A stretch of 42,892 nt of DNA. Source: Bacteroidota bacterium (GTDB lineage: Bacteria > Bacteroidota > Bacteroidia > UKL13-3). The position numbers and the translations under genes are program-made. Within the stretch, counting starts at the first letter, position 1. Every line of letters begins with the position of its first letter. The DNA is taken from contig CANJUD010000017.1 in the NCBI GenBank assembly GCA_947477885.1, forward strand, positions 1 to 42,892. The letters are read 5' to 3'. The notes beneath the pieces are model-generated. The model saw nothing but the letters and a program-made list of their open reading frames with translations. It did not search any database and had not been told where the DNA came from. Shown one piece after another: positions 1 to 8,307 of the stretch.

Positions 1-1
1 C

Positions 2-1639
2 GACAGCTCGATGCTCACTGCTAAAGGCGGAAGTGCAAATAACTACCAATGGTTATTTAATAATACTGTTATACAAGGAGCGAACGATTCAATTTATTAT
101 GCCACAGCATCGGGTAATTATTCAGTAGTAGTACAAGATAAAACTTCGGGTTGTGCAGCATTATCAAGCTCATCCAAACTTACAGTTTATACAAGCCCAA
201 CAGCGGTTGTATCATACGTGGGTAGTGGCGTTAAATGTGTTGGTGATAGTTTGAAATTGAGCTCAAACCCAAGTAGCGGACTCACCTATCAGTGGATGAT
301 GAATAGCAGCAATATTACTGGAGCAACTGATTCTATATATTATGCAAAAGCAACAGGCGGCTATCAAATAGAAATTACCAATAGCAATGGTTGCAAAACC
401 CTTTCTAGTGTTTCAAGTATTTTGGTAGATTCATTGCCAAGCAGCTTGGTGAACATGACTGGTAACCCAACAGCTTGTGGTATGGATACTGTTTATATGA
501 ACACAACCAACAACGCCACCTGCACCTATCAGTGGATGGAGAGCGGTAATGCAATTAGCGGTGCTAACAGTAGCAGTTTGGTGGTTTACACCAATGGTTC
601 TTATACTGTAAAAGTAACAAATGCGAATGGCTGTAATAGCACCTCTGCAGCTACAAAAGTGGCTTATAAACTAATACCAACCATCCCAATATTAAATGGC
701 AATGCAACTACTACTATTTGCCCTGGCGATAGTATGAGGATAAGCGTTTCTGCTCAGGATACTGGCTCCTTCACTTATCAGTGGAAGATGAACGGTACCA
801 ATATTACCGGCATCACTGATTCCTTTATGTATGTGAGTGCAGCGGGTGCCTATACTGCAGAGGTGATTAACAATGGAGGATGCTCAGCAACTTCAAGTAG
901 TAGCATCAATGTAACAACATACACCGCCCCCTCGCCTACGCTTACCGCCATTGGAGCCAACACTATCTGTGCTGGCGACTCAGTTGGTATTACAGCAAGT
1001 AATGCGATAACAGGTATCAATAGCATTTCATGGATGCTTAATAGCACCGTGCTAGGCACCACAGCCAATCCAATATATGTAAAAGCATCAGGACCTTATA
1101 CCGCTAAAATAACCGACAACAACGGATGCAAAGCAACCACTGCTGCGGTTAATGTGTTCGTAAATCCATTGCCAACTCCAGTTATATCGCAAGACATACC
1201 TAACAATGAACTCTCAACAGGCGTATATGCTAGCTATCAGTGGTACAAGAATGGTGTCTTGATTCCAGGAGCTACAGCGCAGAAACTGAAAGTATACTCA
1301 AACGGCAACTACACTGTTGAAGTGATTGACGCAAATGGTTGCAAGGCTATTTCAGCTGCTAGCACAGTAACATGGGGTGGCGTTGCTTCAACCAACAAAG
1401 AAGCAAATGTAAAAGTATATCCTAACCCATCAAACGGTATGTTCTTGGTTGAACTCCCAACAGGAACCGATATGAACCAAATACGTATCACCGATGTGGC
1501 AGGCAAACTGGTACAAGCTTTCACACAAGCAAAAGGCAGCAGCTTCACTGTTGATTTGACCGATAAAGCTACAGGTGTATATATACTTAATATGATACAG
1601 GGAGCTAATAATATGCAAGTGAGATTGATTAAGTATTAA
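2..1639 (+). CDS. Secreted Ig-like repeat protein with T9SS sorting domain (5' partial)
   Basis: The frame is already open at the left edge, so the N-terminus and any signal peptide are missing. Seen: about six related repeats of 60-90 residues, each with C-x-G-D-S near the start, a YQW core, and a closing N-G-C (roughly residues 1-58, 75-140, 150-217, 230-305, 318-388 and 398-455 from the first visible Met). The sixth lacks the first Cys. The last ~85 residues begin around VYPNPSNG and end in VRLIKY, which fits a type A Por secretion tail. From the family: such proteins cross the outer membrane through the type IX system and are anchored or released, often as adhesins. The substrate or partner is unknown. 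A strong terminator follows, so this is the last gene of its transcript. Confidence 0.9.
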   Translation, partial: DSSMLTAKGGSANNYQWLFNNTVIQGANDSIYYATASGNYSVVVQDKTSGCAALSSSSKLTVYTSPTAVVSYVGSGVKCVGDSLKLSSNPSSGLTYQWMMNSSNITGATDSIYYAKATGGYQIEITNSNGCKTLSSVSSILVDSLPSSLVNMTGNPTACGMDTVYMNTTNNATCTYQWMESGNAISGANSSSLVVYTNGSYTVKVTNANGCNSTSAATKVAYKLIPTIPILNGNATTTICPGDSMRISVSAQDTGSFTYQWKMNGTNITGITDSFMYVSAAGAYTAEVINNGGCSATSSSSINVTTYTAPSPTLTAIGANTICAGDSVGITASNAITGINSISWMLNSTVLGTTANPIYVKASGPYTAKITDNNGCKATTAAVNVFVNPLPTPVISQDIPNNELSTGVYASYQWYKNGVLIPGATAQKLKVYSNGNYTVEVIDANGCKAISAASTVTWGGVASTNKEANVKVYPNPSNGMFLVELPTGTDMNQIRITDVAGKLVQAFTQAKGSSFTVDLTDKATGVYILNMIQGANNMQVRLIKY

Positions 1640-1698
1640 AACTAATGTGGTTGGTGATGGTTCGACTTCGTTCACCACTACCGCAGGCAAATTATAAT

Positions 1699-1734
1699 AA
1701 AAAAGGCGGTTGCTAAGTGCAATCGCCTTTTTTT
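1699..1734 (+). terminator. Rho-independent terminator of the Ig-repeat gene
   Basis: Stem GGCGGTTGC (1705-1713) pairs with GCAATCGCC (1719-1727) with one G-U pair and a 5-nt loop. It is preceded by an A-run and followed by seven T. Confidence 0.9.
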
Positions 1735-1780
1735 GTTTTATACGGGAGCTCATAAATGTCAGGAAAATTTTTGCATCCCG

Positions 1781-1920
1781 CAATGTTTCGTCCTTTGGGC
1801 AGGAGGGCTCTGCTTTACCAATGTTCCTTCCCTGTGGGACTTTCGTAACTATCCTTTTTTTCTGTACCGATATTTCATCCCTCTGGGACTAAAGCATAAG
1901 TCCCAGAGGGACGTGATGTT
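1781..1920. repeat. REP-like palindromic repeat array
   Basis: Most of the gene-free stretch 1640-2007 is repeat. Three degenerate copies of a ~22-nt unit, CAATGTTCCTTCCCTGTGGGAC-like, start at 1781, 1819 and 1868. The last runs into a perfect 13-bp inverted repeat, TCCCTCTGGGACT (1878-1890) and AGTCCCAGAGGGA (1899-1911), with an 8-nt loop. This resembles the repetitive extragenic palindromes that some Bacteroidota carry in many copies. No transposase is nearby. A separate 19-nt motif at 1659-1677 recurs between ftsA and ftsZ. Confidence 0.7.
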
Positions 1921-2007
1921 AAATGCATATATAAATCTTGCGAACGCCTGCGGGCACAATGGCGTCAGCATGGGGAACCACTTTTCGCAGAACAGCGACA
2001 ACCTAAC

Positions 2008-2376
2008 CTACTCCAACACCCTACACCTCAGCGTAAAATCATTAGGGACAGCCTTGCCCACACATTCCACAGTGATATTTTCTTTTACATTGTCGAACCT
2101 TACCACAATGGGGCTGCTGTTCTGCACAAGGTAGAATATGCCCATTACGGGCTTGGGCATGCCTGCGGCGGTAAGGGGTATAATAATGTTTTCTATCGCC
2201 CTTCTGCCTGTGTAACGGTCTTCGGCAATCCAGCTGAAGGAGAGTGATAGGTATTTGCCATTCGTGCTGTCGCCGTAAGCTCTGTCGAGTTGTATGGCTT
2301 TGCACAGGGGCAAATGTTTTTTGTTGGTGGCTTTGGGGTGTCTTTTGGGGTCGCGGCCAATTTCAATCGAGAGCAT
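2008..2376 (-). CDS. Hypothetical protein or gene remnant in a GC-rich island
   Basis: I do not recognise this protein. The ATG at 2376 gives 122 residues; the frame stays open upstream to a stop at 2458-2460, and a TTG at 2400 would add 8 residues. Seen: no signal peptide, no membrane segment, no catalytic motif, and a basic N-terminal part rich in Lys/Arg/His. The composition is protein-like and the open run is about 150 codons. Base composition is clearly more GC-rich than the flanking genes, as in the neighbouring repeats. It lies between the REP-like array and the SRAP cassette. It may be a small orphan gene, the 3' remnant of a larger mobile gene, or non-coding repeat sequence that happens to be open. 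Confidence 0.35.
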   Translation of the reverse strand: MLSIEIGRDPKRHPKATNKKHLPLCKAIQLDRAYGDSTNGKYLSLSFSWIAEDRYTGRRAIENIIIPLTAAGMPKPVMGIFYLVQNSSPIVVRFDNVKENITVECVGKAVPNDFTLRCRVLE

Positions 2377-2507
2377 AATCAGTTTATAAGTATCCTGCAA
2401 AACTAGATTGAGGCTGGGGGCGTGGGTATGACGGTTGGCAGGAGGTGGGGATGTTCTTTATCATGTTGAGTGCTTAGAATACATCGCGGTTACAAGCCTA
2501 AGGCTTT

Positions 2508-2535
2508 TGCGAGACTCCGCCGCGGCGAAGCAAAT
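2508..2535 (+). repeat. Left copy of a 28-bp inverted repeat flanking SRAP
   Basis: Matches the reverse complement of 3334-3361 at 27 of 28 positions. It contains the nearly self-complementary core CTCCGCCGCGGCGAAG. It ends 52 nt before the SRAP start. Confidence 0.85.
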
Positions 2536-2575
2536 CTTATAGAAATGGGTAATTTTTATACATCAACTTTTATCC

Positions 2576-2583
2576 TATTTTTG
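2576..2583 (+). promoter_or_regulatory. TAnnTTTG -7 box of the SRAP gene
   Basis: TATTTTTG matches the Bacteroidota -7 consensus and ends exactly 4 nt before the ATG, so the transcript would start at or beside the start codon (leaderless). No convincing -33 TTTG is seen. Confidence 0.55.
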
Positions 2584-2587
2584 TCCT

Positions 2588-3313
2588 ATGTGTTATTATG
2601 TTTCCTCAAAATTAAATGATTTAAAGAAAGTATACCTTGAGCATCAATTTGGCAGTAATTGGGGTGAAGAAAATATGGATGATTACTATGCTGTTTCAGG
2701 TTTCAGTCATCCAAAGTTGCCAGCAATTACCGCTGATGGACAGTTCAAAAAACTACGATGGGGTTTGTTGCCACCATGGGTAAAATCGTGGGATAATGCA
2801 AGGAAGTTACGAATTCAAACACTCAATGCGGTTGGCGATACAATTGATTCCAAACCATCATTTAGGGGGGCAGTAAAAAATGGAAAGTTTTGCATTATAC
2901 CCGTAAACGGATTTTATGAGTGGCATCACCACGAAAATGGAGAAAAATACCCGCATTATATATATCCCAAAAGTGATACAATGTTTTTTTTAGGAGGGTT
3001 GTATGAGCAATGGATAAATAAAGAAATTGACGAAGTGCATGATACATTTGCCATTGTTACCACACAAGCAAATGAGCGTATGGAATGGATTCACAATTCA
3101 AAAAAAAGGATGCCTGTTGTTCTTAGTATAAACGATGCAAAACTTTGGTTAGATAACTCATTACCATTTGCTGAAAAGAAAAAACTGATAACACCTTATG
3201 ATGACGAATTAATGGCCGACTATACAATAAGCAAATTAATAACTTCAAGAAAAGAGAATTCAAATGTACCTAGTGTTTTCGAACGGTTTGAATATTCTGA
3301 GCTGGTCAATTGA
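2588..3313 (+). CDS. yedK: SRAP family abasic-site-processing protein (HMCES/YedK-like)
   Basis: 241 residues, near the usual SRAP length. From the family: SRAP proteins cross-link through Cys2 to abasic sites in single-stranded DNA and shield them until repair. Seen: Met-Cys2 at the very N-terminus, which fixes the start; Asn80 in LNAVGDT; Glu111 in GFYEWH; His169; and RMPV at 174-177, in the order and spacing of the known active-site Cys, Asn, Glu and His. The family NAR motif after the Asn is NAV here, so a DNA-contacting Arg seems to be absent or displaced. No other DNA-repair gene is adjacent. The gene lies between 28-bp inverted repeats, 52 nt from the left and 20 nt from the right copy, which suggests it may have arrived as a cassette. 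Confidence 0.92.
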   Translation: MCYYVSSKLNDLKKVYLEHQFGSNWGEENMDDYYAVSGFSHPKLPAITADGQFKKLRWGLLPPWVKSWDNARKLRIQTLNAVGDTIDSKPSFRGAVKNGKFCIIPVNGFYEWHHHENGEKYPHYIYPKSDTMFFLGGLYEQWINKEIDEVHDTFAIVTTQANERMEWIHNSKKRMPVVLSINDAKLWLDNSLPFAEKKKLITPYDDELMADYTISKLITSRKENSNVPSVFERFEYSELVN

Positions 3314-3333
3314 CGCTACCTTGACCCACAAAT

Positions 3334-3361
3334 ATTTGCTTCGCCGCGGCGAAGTCTCGCA
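3334..3361 (-). repeat. Right copy of the 28-bp inverted repeat flanking SRAP
   Basis: Contains the perfect 16-bp palindrome CTTCGCCGCGGCGAAG and is the inverted partner of 2508-2535. Confidence 0.85.
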
Positions 3362-3754
3362 CAGGGAAAGCGGTTTGAAACTGCAATATACATTTATCAC
3401 TTAATTAATATTCCCACGGTGGTTTGCAAACCCAAAACCCTTTTCTAAACGATTATAAATCGACTCGGTTCTAGTCGTCGTCCAATTTGGTTGGCGATGG
3501 TTCTTCTTCTAGTTGTCGCCGTTGCCCTCAGCAGTGACCATCTATAGAAACCGCTCTGTGAACGGCGTTGGCAAACACTTTCTTGAAAGATATTACACAC
3601 TGTGCCGGATAGCATCCGGTTCGGCGGACTTGATTATATTAAAAGTTCCCTTTTGCAGAACGGAAGGAACAATAGTTGAAATCGACGGCAGTAGGTCAGG
3701 CGTTAGCTCATCGTATGTCTTACTCGTCGCGGCGAGGTACATCGTAAATTTCCC
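3362..3754. other. Gene-free stretch with several short palindromes
   Basis: No gene can be supported here. Seen: GCGGTTTGAAACTGC (3370-3384), the perfect palindrome GGTTTGCAAACC (3421-3432), a hairpin CCGGAT-AGC-ATCCGG (3605-3619), and CTCGTCGCGGCGAG (3723-3736), which resembles the core of the SRAP-flanking repeat. A forward open frame from 3513 runs into antisense murB sequence and shows no family features. The stretch looks like decayed repeats. Confidence 0.5.
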
Positions 3755-4774
3755 CTACACCAAATTTACCTCCGGTGTCAATACAACTCCAAATTTTTCC
3801 TTCACACTTGCAATAATATCCTGGGCAAGTTTAAATATTTCATCGCCCGTGGCATTGCCATAGTTTACCAATACCAAGGCTTGGAACTTATGCGAACCTG
3901 TATTCCCCACAACTTTGCCTTTCCAGCCGCATTGCTCAATAAGCCACCCGGCAGGTATTTTTAGATGGTTGAACGCTGTGCCTTTATATGAAGGTAGAAG
4001 GGGATATTGCAACTGCAATTGCTCATGTTGTTCTTTAGGTATTTCGGGGTTCTTGAAAAAACTACCCGCATTGCCAAGTTCAGCAGGATTGGGCAGTTTG
4101 CTGCTGCGTATTTGAATTACCGCATCGCTTATGGACTTGACGGTGGGCTCCATAATTTTCATATGCTCTAAGGTGGTTTCTATAGCCCCGTAGGAAATAT
4201 TATAGGTGGGTTTTTTGTGCAGTTTTAAAGTGATAGAAAGTATCAAAAATTGGTTTTTGGATTTGTTTTTGAAAACGCTTTCACGGTATCCGAACTCACA
4301 ATCGGCATGATCGAATAGCTGTATTTGGTTTGATTCAAGATTTAATGCTTCTAGGCTTATAAATACATCTTTCAATTCAACACCATAGGCCCCGATATTT
4401 TGCATAGGAGCAGCCCCACAAAGCCCTGGGATAAGAGATAGATTTTCTATGCCTCCCCAGTTGTTTGCCACCGCATATAATACCAATTGGTGCCATATAG
4501 TTCCTGCACTTGCCTTAACCCATACATATTCTTCGTCTTCTTTAATTATTTCAATGCCAAGGATATTATTTTTAATAACAATACCATCAAAGTTTTGGGT
4601 GAACAGAATATTACTACCACCGCCCAGTATCAATCTCTTTTCTGAATTAAATTTCCTTTCAGCAAAAAATGATTGAGCAGAATCTGAAGAATCTATTTCG
4701 ACAAAATATTTGGCAAAAGCGTTGATTCCAAAGGTGTTTAGCAGTTTTAAGGATTTGTCTTCTTCTATCAGCAT
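3755..4774 (-). CDS. murB: UDP-N-acetylenolpyruvoylglucosamine reductase MurB
   Basis: 339 residues, the length of the type I (E. coli-like) enzyme. It reduces UDP-GlcNAc-enolpyruvate to UDP-MurNAc in the cytoplasm with FAD and NADPH, the second committed step of peptidoglycan precursor synthesis. Seen: FAD-binding GGGSNIL (51-57), PG-x-x-GAAPMQNIGAYG (116-131), YRESVFK with Arg164, GNAGSFFKNP with the proton-donor Ser238, and the C-terminal PEVNL with Glu335. These match the three catalytic residues of the family. It is transcribed alone, divergently from the sigma-factor gene, and apart from the dcw cluster at 12.9 kb. A TATTTTTG box ends 4 nt before the ATG. Confidence 0.97.
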   Translation of the reverse strand: MLIEEDKSLKLLNTFGINAFAKYFVEIDSSDSAQSFFAERKFNSEKRLILGGGSNILFTQNFDGIVIKNNILGIEIIKEDEEYVWVKASAGTIWHQLVLYAVANNWGGIENLSLIPGLCGAAPMQNIGAYGVELKDVFISLEALNLESNQIQLFDHADCEFGYRESVFKNKSKNQFLILSITLKLHKKPTYNISYGAIETTLEHMKIMEPTVKSISDAVIQIRSSKLPNPAELGNAGSFFKNPEIPKEQHEQLQLQYPLLPSYKGTAFNHLKIPAGWLIEQCGWKGKVVGNTGSHKFQALVLVNYGNATGDEIFKLAQDIIASVKEKFGVVLTPEVNLV

Positions 4775-4778
4775 GGGG

Positions 4779-4786
4779 CAAAAATA
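4779..4786 (-). promoter_or_regulatory. TAnnTTTG -7 box of murB
   Basis: Reads TATTTTTG on the minus strand, followed by CCCC and the ATG. The same 4-nt spacing as at SRAP suggests a leaderless murB mRNA. Confidence 0.6.
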
Positions 4787-4809
4787 ACTGAACCTGCAAA
4801 AAAATCATT

Positions 4810-4817
4810 TATTTTTG
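4810..4817 (+). promoter_or_regulatory. TAnnTTTG -7 box of the ECF sigma gene
   Basis: TATTTTTG, 50 nt before the sigma-factor ATG, giving a leader of about 45 nt. It lies back-to-back with the murB box. Confidence 0.55.
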
Positions 4818-4867
4818 TAACAAAGAAATTTTAGTGGCGTACAACAAGTCAAAATCACCAACTCTAA

Positions 4868-5356
4868 ATGACCGCGACAGAATTTAACAAATGTGTCGAT
4901 TTGCATTCTGACGGTGTCTATCGTTTTATCCTCAAAAATATAAGGGATGAAGACAAAGCGAAAGACATCGTTCAGGACTCGTTTGAAAAAATGTGGTTGA
5001 AAAACGACATCATCGAGTTCGACAAATGCAAATCGTATTTATATACTACAGCATATCATACTATGATAGACTTGATAAGGCGAGATAAAAAGAAAGCAAA
5101 CTGGGATGAAGTGAATGAGTATGAGCATACCCATATGCCCAATCATTACACTGGCGTTAAGGAAATTGTGGACCAAGCAGTTTCAGCGTTAAGCGATGTG
5201 CAACGCTCAGTAATTTTACTCAGAGATTACGAAGGCTACAGCTATGAGCAAATAAGTGAAATGACCAACCTTACCTTATCGCAAGTAAAAGTATATATAT
5301 TCCGTGGAAGACAAGCGTTGAAAGAGAAATTGGGAAAATTTGAAGAACTATTATAA
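4868..5356 (+). CDS. ECF-type RNA polymerase sigma factor
   Basis: 162 residues, the size of an extracytoplasmic-function sigma factor. It has region 2 at about residues 10-75 (including DIVQDSFEKMW, the -10-binding helix area) and region 4 at about 105-155, with a helix-turn-helix around YSYEQISEMTNLTLSQVKV. No region 1.1 or region 3 is present. It directs core polymerase to a small regulon, usually for envelope functions. The next gene starts 15 nt downstream and encodes a membrane protein with anti-sigma-like repeats, followed by an outer-membrane protein, so the three probably form one regulatory operon. Its ECF subgroup cannot be told by eye. Confidence 0.93.
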   Translation: MTATEFNKCVDLHSDGVYRFILKNIRDEDKAKDIVQDSFEKMWLKNDIIEFDKCKSYLYTTAYHTMIDLIRRDKKKANWDEVNEYEHTHMPNHYTGVKEIVDQAVSALSDVQRSVILLRDYEGYSYEQISEMTNLTLSQVKVYIFRGRQALKEKLGKFEELL

Positions 5357-5371
5357 TATAAATATAACAGT

Positions 5372-6646
5372 ATGACAATAACTTTAGAAAATTATATTAT
5401 ATACATTGTCGACTATTATGATGGCATATTGAGTCCTAGCGAGCAAAAATCTTTGTTTGCTTTTTTGGAACATAATCCCATACAAAAAGAAGAGTTTGAC
5501 AGTTTTGGGAATAGCAAAAGAATTGATTTCCCAGAGCAGAAGATAGGTAATGATTTCAAGCATCAGCTCAAAAAGATATGCTCAGAACCGATGGGTAGGG
5601 TTACTCGCAACAATGTAGAATTATATTTAACTAAAGAAGCAGAAGGTGAATTATCGCAGATAGAAAAAATAGAACTTGCTGATTTTATTAAACAAAATCC
5701 ATTATTCCAGCGTGACAGGAACTTATATAAGTTGGCAAAATTGGAGGCCGATGAACATATAGTTTTAAGTAAGCACGATAAGCAAGCCGTCAGAAAAATT
5801 GCTACTATAGTAACAGGAGGAATAAACCAAAATAATATTGATGATTGGATGATATTGTATTGCGAACGCCAACTTACTTTATCGCAAGAAAAAGATTTAT
5901 TATTATTTATATCTCTAAATCCTGCATATCAAATCGATTTAGAATTATACAAACACACTTATCTAGTTCCAGATAAAAAAGTAGTATATAAAGATAAAAG
6001 CAAGCTATATTTAAAAGCAATTAGGCCATTGTATGTTCGATTGGCACCTTACCTGTCAGCAGCGGTAGCAGCCTGCTTAGTTATATATTTTGCATATAAT
6101 AATACTGGTAACGTTGAAAGCACGATTCAAACACCAGGTGCTAAAATAGAACTATCAAAACCTAGCAAGGTTGAAGATAAAGAATTGCCAAGAACCAACC
6201 CGACGTATGCAACCTTTGCTAGTCAAACTCCTGCTCGAAATGGTATAGCACATCATGCAAATTTAGTTAGTTCAACACTTGCTACCACAGATAATAATGG
6301 GAGTAATATATTAACTCAGGCTGATACAAATAAGCCCGTTGAGTTTAATGTGGTAAGGTTAGAAAATACCGCAAATAGTGAGGAGGACATTGCATTAGAG
6401 AATAGAATAAAACAAAAATTAATTGAACAAGAATTCCAACAGATGCCTACTGAGCAAGATGAACGAATGGTGCAAGTAAATGGACTTTCCAATGCAAAAG
6501 TAAACTGGGACCAAGTGGCTAAAAGGGCCAGCGGCTGGGTTAATAAAAACACCAGATTTAGGGTAAACGTAAGTAAAAATATACCTCAAAATGTGAATGT
6601 GAGACCTGTAAAAATTGGTAACACAGTTTTGTTTGGAGGGTTTTAA
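5372..6646 (+). CDS. Membrane protein with three anti-sigma-like helical repeats
   Basis: 424 residues with one membrane segment at about 221-242 (LSAAVAACLVIYFAY). Before it lie three copies of a ~42-residue helical module with the pattern N-x3-Y ... G-x-L-S-x2-E-x4-L-x2-F-x3-NP (about residues 6-45, 80-124 and 155-198). This pattern is typical of the cytoplasmic part of Bacteroidota anti-sigma-type proteins. The part after the membrane segment (~243-424) is polar and should be periplasmic. Inferred role: membrane-bound partner that holds or senses for the sigma factor encoded 15 nt upstream. There is no zinc-finger HC3 motif and no FecR domain, so the assignment rests on the repeats and on position. 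Confidence 0.65.
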   Translation: MTITLENYIIYIVDYYDGILSPSEQKSLFAFLEHNPIQKEEFDSFGNSKRIDFPEQKIGNDFKHQLKKICSEPMGRVTRNNVELYLTKEAEGELSQIEKIELADFIKQNPLFQRDRNLYKLAKLEADEHIVLSKHDKQAVRKIATIVTGGINQNNIDDWMILYCERQLTLSQEKDLLLFISLNPAYQIDLELYKHTYLVPDKKVVYKDKSKLYLKAIRPLYVRLAPYLSAAVAACLVIYFAYNNTGNVESTIQTPGAKIELSKPSKVEDKELPRTNPTYATFASQTPARNGIAHHANLVSSTLATTDNNGSNILTQADTNKPVEFNVVRLENTANSEEDIALENRIKQKLIEQEFQQMPTEQDERMVQVNGLSNAKVNWDQVAKRASGWVNKNTRFRVNVSKNIPQNVNVRPVKIGNTVLFGGF

Positions 6647-6690
6647 AATAGCAAATAGATAGATATAATATACTATAATACATTAACAAG

Positions 6691-7563
6691 ATGAAATACT
6701 TTAATATCATACTAATTTTCACTAGCATTTTTATATACAATCATGCAGTTGCTCAGGCGGACAAAGTAAATCCAAAAAAGGAAGTATATAAAAAACACGT
6801 GGTAATATCTAAAGATGGGAAGCTGATTTATGATACAACAATAACTATAGAAAGTAATAGTAATTTATTGCTAGATACTTTAAATAAATATTTCTTCAGC
6901 ATGCAAAGAGAAAAACATGTATATAGAAGTGTGTGGGATGGGTTTGATTTGGGATTTAATTTTGTGGGCTCAAATATGGCGCAAATGTCATTAAAGCCAG
7001 ATACCAAATACCTAAGTAATGACATAGGGAAATCACTTAATTGGAAAATAAATTTATTTGAAAATGTAGTTTCAAATGATAAAAAAAGAATAAGTTTTAT
7101 ATCAGGTTTGGGTTATGAACATTCAGCCATTCGATTGAATGATGAATCAGTGGTGCTAAATATTGACAAAGCTAACAATATGCTTGTTCCCCAATATGAT
7201 AGTACATTGCAATATACTAAAAATCGTGTGATCAACCATTCTCTAAATGTTCCAGTAATGATTAAGTTTGCAGTTGGCCCGCGGAAAATTAGTCCTGAAG
7301 ATGCTTTTCAAGTTGCTATGGGCGTTATTGGATGCTGGCGTTTTGCTTCGAAACAAAATGTAGAATATAATAAAGACGGAATTAATTATTATGTAAACCG
7401 TTGGAGTAATTTGAACCAATCAACCTTTAATGTGAAAGCAACTATTCGTGTTGCATATAAGTTTATTCGTTTGTGGGCAGAAACATCTCTGATGCCTTTG
7501 TTGAATAAAAATCAAGGGTCAAATGTATATATAACTTCTGTGGGGATTTCGTTAGTACATTAA
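6691..7563 (+). CDS. Outer-membrane beta-barrel-like protein of the sigma operon
   Basis: 290 residues with a clear signal peptide (MKYFNIILIFTSIFIYNHAVAQ, cut after AQA or AVAQ). The rest alternates polar and aromatic residues in strand-like runs, for example ISFISGLGYEHSAIRL and FNVKATIRVAYKF, and ends with a short hydrophobic strand, as porin-family/PorT-like barrels do. No enzymatic motif is seen. It starts 44 nt after the anti-sigma-like gene and is probably the third gene of that operon, perhaps a sensor or a target of the sigma factor. It ends facing the reverse-strand operon with only 21 nt between, and no clear terminator lies there. Confidence 0.6.
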   Translation: MKYFNIILIFTSIFIYNHAVAQADKVNPKKEVYKKHVVISKDGKLIYDTTITIESNSNLLLDTLNKYFFSMQREKHVYRSVWDGFDLGFNFVGSNMAQMSLKPDTKYLSNDIGKSLNWKINLFENVVSNDKKRISFISGLGYEHSAIRLNDESVVLNIDKANNMLVPQYDSTLQYTKNRVINHSLNVPVMIKFAVGPRKISPEDAFQVAMGVIGCWRFASKQNVEYNKDGINYYVNRWSNLNQSTFNVKATIRVAYKFIRLWAETSLMPLLNKNQGSNVYITSVGISLVH

Positions 7564-7584
7564 TGTGATTTCTCCCCCAGTCAG

Positions 7585-8304
7585 CTAAATCAAAATTCCG
7601 ATATTGAAATAAGCAAATAGCAGATTTCTGCCAAACATATATGATGCGGGTTTCAATTCTTTTATGGGTTGATTAAGAATGTTTACTTGGCCATTAAAAT
7701 AAAATGGAGTACAACGTAATCCATAATCTAAAATTATATTATCGCCCAATACTCTTGTTTTGCCCCAAGTGATTGACATAGCAGATAGAGATTTTGTCAT
7801 CATTGTATTGCCTTCCTTTCCTGCAGCCCAGCCTTTAACAGTGCTATAGTTTAATCCCACACCCAGGTATGGCCCGAGTGGGGCTAGACCACCATTATTT
7901 CCAAAAAAGAATTTAAACAATACCTCATATCTGTGCGAAACCACATTGTAATCCTGATTGTATTGATAAGAATTAACGTTTCCAAAACTGTCGGTTATAT
8001 CAATAGATTCTATACCTTGATAACCCCCACGTTGATAGTTATAATTAAAATTCATTGATATATATCGATCTATTACTCGTTCGTAAAATATATTAAAGGC
8101 AGACTTGTATCTAAAATTACTAAGGCGGAATGAACTATCATCCCATTTAGGGACATAAGGGGTAGTAGTGTAGCCGTAATTTTTATAAGAAGGGAACCAT
8201 TGTGCACCAATGCCAAAACTATTCTTTTTACCTAGATAGCCTGGAACTTGAGCTGCAGTGCTAAAGCATATTAGTAAGGTACATATATAAAGCAATCTTT
8301 TCAT
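7585..8304 (-). CDS. Outer-membrane beta-barrel-like protein
   Basis: 239 residues. The signal peptide MKRLLYICTLLICFSTAAQ is followed by many aromatic amphipathic strands (NFNYNYQRGGYQG, RYEVLFKFFFG, GPYLGVGLNYS) and a terminal strand LLFAYFNIGILI. This fits a small 8-10-strand outer-membrane barrel. It is the last gene of the minus operon and starts 3 nt after the stop of the M48-like gene, so the two are translated together. No specific family name can be given. Confidence 0.6.
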   Translation of the reverse strand: MKRLLYICTLLICFSTAAQVPGYLGKKNSFGIGAQWFPSYKNYGYTTTPYVPKWDDSSFRLSNFRYKSAFNIFYERVIDRYISMNFNYNYQRGGYQGIESIDITDSFGNVNSYQYNQDYNVVSHRYEVLFKFFFGNNGGLAPLGPYLGVGLNYSTVKGWAAGKEGNTMMTKSLSAMSITWGKTRVLGDNIILDYGLRCTPFYFNGQVNILNQPIKELKPASYMFGRNLLFAYFNIGILI

Positions 8305-8307
8305 AGG

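Noticed and set aside
3370-3432. Short palindromes considered as a CRISPR-like array
   Set aside because: The units differ in sequence and spacing and there are no spacers of equal length.
3513-3863. Forward open frame of 116 codons
   Set aside because: Half of it is antisense to murB and the rest lies in palindromic repeat sequence; no start signal or family feature.
5372-6646. FecR-type anti-sigma and TonB-transport signalling set
   Set aside because: No FecR domain is visible and the third gene is a small barrel protein, not a TonB-dependent receptor.
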